A stretch of 7,768 nucleotides of DNA from CAZVVG01 sp964630615 (GTDB lineage: Bacteria; Patescibacteriota; Minisyncoccia; Moranbacterales; UBA2206). Location: contig CAZVVG010000032.1 in the NCBI GenBank assembly GCA_964630615.1, positions 1 to 7,768 on the forward strand. The letters are read 5' to 3'. Shown one piece after another: positions 4,848 to 7,768 of this stretch (the first letter of the stretch is position 1; every line of letters starts with the position of its first letter). The notes under the pieces were generated by a model that was given only the letters and a program-made list of their open reading frames with translations, had not been told where the DNA came from and ran no database searches. The position numbers were made by a program, and so were the translations under genes.

Positions 4848-6311
4848 ATGAAAAAGGTCTCTATTCTTACCCTCGTTTTAATTTCTTTCCTGATTTTTTC
4901 CGCGTTTCTGGCCAGAGCTGAGGAAAATTCTACGGATTTAAAACCTGTTTATTCTTTTTGGAATAAGACCTATTCCTATCGCTATTTTACCCTTTCCGAT
5001 TCCGAAAGGGCTAGCCTCTTGAATAACAGCAATAAATGGGAAAGTGAAGGGATTGCCTGGTACGCATATCCGGAAAAAAAAGGCAAGACCGTTCCGGTTT
5101 ACAAGCTTTATAACAGTGTTTACAAATATTATTATTTTACGGCTTCCGAATCCAAGAAAAATAGTCTCGCAACCGCCAAGAGCTGGACCAGTAAGGGAGT
5201 CGTCTTTTATGCCTCCGCCGAAGAACAAGTGGAAACTGTTCCGGTTTTTGCCCTCAAGAATTCCAAAACAAACAAATATTTCTTCACTTCCAGTCCGGGA
5301 GAAAAAAAGTGCCTACTCGCCAACAGCTCTTGGTCTGATAAGGGAACGGTTTTTTGGGTGCCTGAAGAAAAGGCCAACGTTTCCGAAGACGAAACTACCT
5401 GCCGAAACGCATTGGGACCAGAAATCAGCGTCGGACTTTGGAGTTATTCCCGAAATGATTTGGAAGACAATCCCTTCAAAATAGACGCCAACAAGGATTA
5501 CGTCATCAAGGACAAGGAAGGGAAAAAAATAGCGGAAATTTCCGCGAACGAAACCACTAAAGTCAAATATATCGGCGATAAGAATCTTCTCCTCTATGGT
5601 TCTCTCGTTAAAGAAGAAACCAACCGGGAAGTGCGCTTTGAAGCCAAAGACGGAAATAATTCCAATTTAATTTTTAATGTTCACCGGCCCAATTCTTCCT
5701 ACGACGAATACCGCGGAAAAATAAAGATCAAGTATAACAGCACTGACGGCAACATTTGGGTCATCAATACTCTGCCGATGGAACAATACACCTGGGGTAT
5801 GGGAGAAACCACCGGCACCGGTCCGTTTGAACACACCAAGGTGATGACTACGATTTTTCGCACCTATGGCTATTGGTATAACAAATACGCGACCAAATAC
5901 CTGAAATACGGTTTCACCATCCGCAGCGATTCAGGCTCCCAGATCTATCGCGGTTATGAATGGGAGAAAAAATATCCCAACATCAAAAAAGCGGCTCTCA
6001 AAACTCAAGGCATGGTTGTCAAATACAAAGACGAAATCGCCCTGACACCTTATAGTTCCTGGACGGACGGCCGCACCCGCAGCTTTGAGGAACGCTGGGG
6101 CTCAGACGATTATCCGTGGTGTCAATCGGTCAAAGACCCCTACGGCAAGCATCCTTCTCTTTCTACCAAAAAACTGGAGGCAGCCGGCAACCATATGGTC
6201 GGGATGAGCGCGAACGGTTCCGTCAAGCTGGCCGGCAGCAAATATAAAAAAGCTTATGACTGGATCCTCAAATACTATTACACCAAAATCTCCCTGAAGA
6301 AGATGTATTAA
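4848..6311 (+). CDS. Secreted DUF5648-repeat / SpoIID-LytB domain protein
   Basis: A 487-residue protein. Residues 1-24 form a signal peptide (K-K, a hydrophobic core at 4-21, then A-R-A before E-E), so it acts outside the membrane. Three DUF5648-like repeats follow at about 33-75, 83-124 and 132-173, each P-V-(Y/F)...Y-(Y/F)-F-T-x-S...W...G-x-x-(F/W)-(Y/W), with a period near 50. Residues 190-487 resemble SpoIID/LytB (PF08486): Y-R-G-K-I at 288-292, N-T-L-P-M-E-Q-Y at 307-314, G-M-G-E at 317-320, F-R-T-Y at 337-340, the Y-S-S-W-T-D-G-R-T-R segment at 402-411, and N-H-M-V-G-M-S at 448-454 near a C-terminal I-L-K-Y-Y-Y. SpoIID is a lytic transglycosylase acting on glycan strands without stem peptides; E320 lies where I expect the catalytic glutamate. 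The domain is divergent (K-V-M-T instead of the usual K-A-Q-A), so activity is not assured. I chose ATG 4848 because the upstream TTG at 4779 is the promoter -35 box and only this start exposes a signal peptide. Confidence 0.88.
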   Translation: MKKVSILTLVLISFLIFSAFLARAEENSTDLKPVYSFWNKTYSYRYFTLSDSERASLLNNSNKWESEGIAWYAYPEKKGKTVPVYKLYNSVYKYYYFTASESKKNSLATAKSWTSKGVVFYASAEEQVETVPVFALKNSKTNKYFFTSSPGEKKCLLANSSWSDKGTVFWVPEEKANVSEDETTCRNALGPEISVGLWSYSRNDLEDNPFKIDANKDYVIKDKEGKKIAEISANETTKVKYIGDKNLLLYGSLVKEETNREVRFEAKDGNNSNLIFNVHRPNSSYDEYRGKIKIKYNSTDGNIWVINTLPMEQYTWGMGETTGTGPFEHTKVMTTIFRTYGYWYNKYATKYLKYGFTIRSDSGSQIYRGYEWEKKYPNIKKAALKTQGMVVKYKDEIALTPYSSWTDGRTRSFEERWGSDDYPWCQSVKDPYGKHPSLSTKKLEAAGNHMVGMSANGSVKLAGSKYKKAYDWILKYYYTKISLKKMY

Positions 6312-6312
6312 T

Positions 6313-6861
6313 ATGAAATTTAAAATCTTACTAATAATATTTTTCTTGGTAGCCCTTGGGCTGCTCGCCTATTTTGGTTATCCGCTGATTAAAGAACGCT
6401 ATTTTGAAAGCGAAGAAATAACCGAAAATGAATTTCCGGATCCGGATTTGGTAGCTCCGAACGAGATGGAAGCTGATCTTGAAAACCACAGCGATGTTGA
6501 TTTTTCCGAAGATGAGAGCGAACCGGAAAATTCTTTTTCCCCTGAAAGCGAAGAGATTCGGGACGCAACCGACGAATCCGGGGATTCTTCCAATGTAACA
6601 GCGGAAGATTGCGACAATGAGTGTTCCAATTTTAAAAACAACGCGAGTGATCTCCGGTACTGTCAGGACCTTTGCGGCTTGTCTTCGGCCAGCTCCAACG
6701 ATAACTGCGATAGTCTTCAAGGATCAGACAAAGATTATTGTTTCAAAAATCAAGCCATCGCCAAAACAGACTTAAGGATTTGCGATTCCATTGCCGACGC
6801 TAAAATCAAATCCGCTTGTAAAAACCGGGTGACGGAAGACTTATTGGAACAACAGCCTTAG
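6313..6861 (+). CDS. Membrane-anchored acidic, cysteine-rich protein of unknown function
   Basis: A 182-residue protein that I do not recognise as a named family. A short K-F-K start and a hydrophobic helix at about 4-24 make a signal anchor, leaving the rest probably outside. Residues 32-99 are a low-complexity linker rich in Glu, Asp and Ser. The C-terminal part (100-182) holds all eight cysteines: 100/104 and 117/121 as two C-x3-C pairs, then 132/143 and 157/169 spaced 10-11 residues apart. The stretch C-F-K-N-Q-A-I-A-K-T-D-L-R-I-C-D-S-I-A-D has the look of short Cys-spaced helical repeats (C...A...K-D...C..I.D......C). An even number of cysteines in an exported domain suggests disulfides. 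The ATG comes one base after the TAA of the SpoIID-like gene, so the two are surely cotranscribed and probably translationally coupled. A terminator hairpin follows. A role with the SpoIID partner is inference from position. Confidence 0.82.
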   Translation: MKFKILLIIFFLVALGLLAYFGYPLIKERYFESEEITENEFPDPDLVAPNEMEADLENHSDVDFSEDESEPENSFSPESEEIRDATDESGDSSNVTAEDCDNECSNFKNNASDLRYCQDLCGLSSASSNDNCDSLQGSDKDYCFKNQAIAKTDLRICDSIADAKIKSACKNRVTEDLLEQQP

Positions 6862-6885
6862 GAAAATTCGAAAACCAAAAATTAA

Positions 6886-6920
6886 AAAAACCGCCTCAAA
6901 AAGGGGGTTTTTGATTTTTT
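6886..6920 (+). terminator. Rho-independent terminator after the SpoIID-like/Cys-rich pair
   Basis: AAAAACCGCCT at 6886-6896 pairs with AGGGGGTTTTT at 6902-6912 around a 5-nt loop, with one internal G-G mismatch. A run of six T follows at 6915-6920. It lies 25 bp after the stop of the Cys-rich protein gene. A second A/T-only hairpin (6914-6920 with 6925-6931) is nested downstream. Confidence 0.75.
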
Positions 6921-6939
6921 CATCAAAAAATGATATCCT
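6911..6939 (+). promoter_or_regulatory. Tentative promoter for the second GT2 gene
   Basis: TTGATT (6911-6916), a 17-bp spacer and TATCCT (6934-6939) preceded by TG at 6931-6932. The -10 is weak (four of six) and the -35 overlaps the terminator stem, so this is a suggestion only. TATATA and TATAAA words just downstream (6939-6946) are alternatives. The resulting leader of about 100 nt would hold the hairpin at 6959-6983 and the heptamer array. Confidence 0.3.
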
Positions 6940-6958
6940 ATATAAAACTAAATAAAGA

Positions 6959-6983
6959 TAGGGTTAAAAAATTAGCAACCCTA
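6959..6983 (+). repeat. Inverted repeat in the leader of the second GT2 gene
   Basis: TAGGGTT at 6959-6965 and AACCCTA at 6977-6983 are perfect 7-bp complements around an 11-nt A/T-rich loop. No T run follows, so it is not an obvious terminator. It could be an RNA hairpin or a protein-binding site upstream of the glycosyltransferase. Confidence 0.45.
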
Positions 6984-7013
6984 AGGCATAAGAAAAAAAA
7001 GCAAAAGGGAGCG

Positions 7014-7049
7014 TTTCCTGTTTTATGTTTCATGCTTTAATGTTCTATG
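7014..7049 (+). repeat. TTNNATG heptamer array ending on the start codon of the second GT2
   Basis: Units read TTTCCTG, TTTTATG, TTTCATG, an 8-base CTTTAATG, and TTCTATG, whose ATG is the GT2 start codon. The order closely mirrors the array before the GT4 gene (CTTCCTG, TTCCATG, TTTAATG, TTTCATG), although the two genes are unrelated. No inverted partner array is visible to its left. Confidence 0.65.
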
Positions 7050-7727
7050 AATAATATTTTCCTCGTCATCCCCGCCTACAACGAGGCCACGGTAATCCAG
7101 AAGGTGCTTCGGGAGATTCAGGCAGAGGGTTACGAAAATCTAATCGTTGTGGACGACGGCAGCCAAGATGACACCTCCAAGCAAGCACAAGAAATTTCCG
7201 GAATTAGAGTTTTAAGGCACAAAATTAACCGTGGCAAAGGGGCCGCCACCAAAACTGGCATTGAGGCCGCCAAACAGCTTGGCGCAGAGATTATTGTTAC
7301 TTTGGACGGCGACGGTCAGCACGACCCCAAAGATATTGCCAAACTCGTCCACCCTCTTTTGGAAAAAAAATGCGATATAACTCTCGGAACGCGCTTGAAA
7401 AACCCCGCTGGTATGCCCTGGTACAAAAGAGCCCAAAATTATATCGCCAATGCCCTCACCTGGTATCTTTTCGGCCTTTGGGTAACCGATAGCCAGTCTG
7501 GTTTTCGCGCTTATTCTCGCCAGGCAGCGGAAACCATCAATACGCGTGGCGACCGATATGAATACGACAGTGAGGTGATTCGCGAGATTTATCTCCACAA
7601 GCTCAAATTTAAAGAAATTCCCATCCAAGTCCGCTACACGGAATATTCAATGGGCAAACTGCATAAGCAAGGCTTGGCGAACGGAGTAAAAACTCTCTAT
7701 AAAATGATTTGGAAATTACTTTCGTAG
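7047..7727 (+). CDS. DPM1-like GT2-family glycosyltransferase, soluble
   Basis: A complete 226-residue GT-A protein ending in TAG. Motifs are F-L-V-I-P-A-Y-N-E at 5-13, V-D-D-G-S-Q-D-D-T at 35-43, N-R-G-K-G-A-A at 61-67, the metal-binding D-G-D-G-Q-H-D-P at 87-94, G-T-R at 114-116, T-D-S-Q-S-G-F-R-A-Y at 147-156 and E-Y-D-S-E at 172-176. These match dolichol/polyprenol-phosphate mannose synthase-like GT2 enzymes. Unlike the GT2 at 3808-4749 it has no C-terminal membrane helices, though residues 132-146 are hydrophobic and may touch the membrane. It likely loads mannose, glucose or a related sugar onto a polyprenyl phosphate in the cytoplasm. It stands alone after a terminator and may lead a further operon beyond the window. 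There is no Shine-Dalgarno sequence; the start codon is the last unit of a heptamer array. The donor sugar cannot be told from sequence. Confidence 0.92.
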   Translation: MNNIFLVIPAYNEATVIQKVLREIQAEGYENLIVVDDGSQDDTSKQAQEISGIRVLRHKINRGKGAATKTGIEAAKQLGAEIIVTLDGDGQHDPKDIAKLVHPLLEKKCDITLGTRLKNPAGMPWYKRAQNYIANALTWYLFGLWVTDSQSGFRAYSRQAAETINTRGDRYEYDSEVIREIYLHKLKFKEIPIQVRYTEYSMGKLHKQGLANGVKTLYKMIWKLLS

Positions 7728-7745
7728 AATTTTAAATTTAAAATT
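7728..7745. repeat. 18-bp A/T-only perfect palindrome just after the second GT2 stop
   Basis: Bases 7728-7745 are their own reverse complement and start directly after the TAG stop. The sequence is A/T-only, so chance is plausible. No GC-rich stem is present, so I do not call a terminator. Confidence 0.4.
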
Positions 7746-7768
7746 TATAAAAGATTTTATTAACTTTC

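Noticed and set aside
7212..7628. Minus-strand open frame of 138 codons
   Set aside because: It is a shadow of the DPM1-like GT2, whose catalytic motifs are all present on the plus strand.
7728..7745. Terminator after the second GT2
   Set aside because: The palindrome is purely A/T with no GC stem and no separate T run, so intrinsic termination is not supported.

Overview
The window looks like a chromosomal cell-envelope locus from a small-genome bacterium. I place it tentatively in the Patescibacteria/CPR, perhaps Parcubacteria. The reasons are short AT-rich intergenic regions, a stand-alone four-helix-bundle (23S rRNA intervening-sequence type) gene, a DUF5648-SpoIID surface protein, start codons with no clear Shine-Dalgarno sequence, and a polyprenol-linked glycan gene set with no sporulation or housekeeping genes nearby. 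TGA ends the UDP-glucose dehydrogenase frame, which argues against the TGA=Gly code of Gracilibacteria and Absconditabacteria. No rRNA, tRNA, CRISPR array or transposase is visible, so the taxonomy is inference.

Layout. Reading leftwards from about 4750 is a glycan operon: a GtrB/ArnC-like membrane GT2 (3808-4749), a four-helix-bundle protein (3434-3793), UDP-glucose 6-dehydrogenase (2078-3385), a GT4 glycosyltransferase (844-1986) and a UPF0104/LPG-synthase-TM flippase-like protein that runs off the left edge (860 to 1). Reading rightwards are a secreted three-repeat DUF5648 plus SpoIID/LytB protein (4848-6311) and, one base later, a membrane-anchored acidic, cysteine-rich protein (6313-6861). 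A hairpin terminator follows, then a second, soluble DPM1-like GT2 (7047-7727).

The two transcription units diverge from one compact promoter region at 4757-4807. There a single 7-bp TTGGCAA box can serve as the -35 element on both strands, each with a 17-bp spacer. The leftward transcript would start at or next to the GT2 start codon and so be nearly leaderless.

The most unusual signal is a family of degenerate 7-bp tandem repeats, TTNNATG, that fills several gene junctions (1984-2011, 2027-2075, 3393-3420, 3799-3826, 7014-7049). Two pairs are arranged as outward-reading inverted arrays. One pair encloses the AT-rich four-helix-bundle gene, with a 20-nt near-perfect inverted repeat. The other pair encloses only 15 bp. 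Array heptamers supply the start codons of the GT4 and of the second GT2, and the stop codon plus last residues of the first GT2. This resembles a small, non-autonomous repeat element that can carry or lack a four-helix-bundle cargo gene.

Working model: UDP-glucose dehydrogenase supplies UDP-glucuronate, the GT4 and GT2 enzymes build polyprenol-linked or surface glycans, the UPF0104 protein acts in the membrane, and the divergent SpoIID protein acts on peptidoglycan outside the cell.
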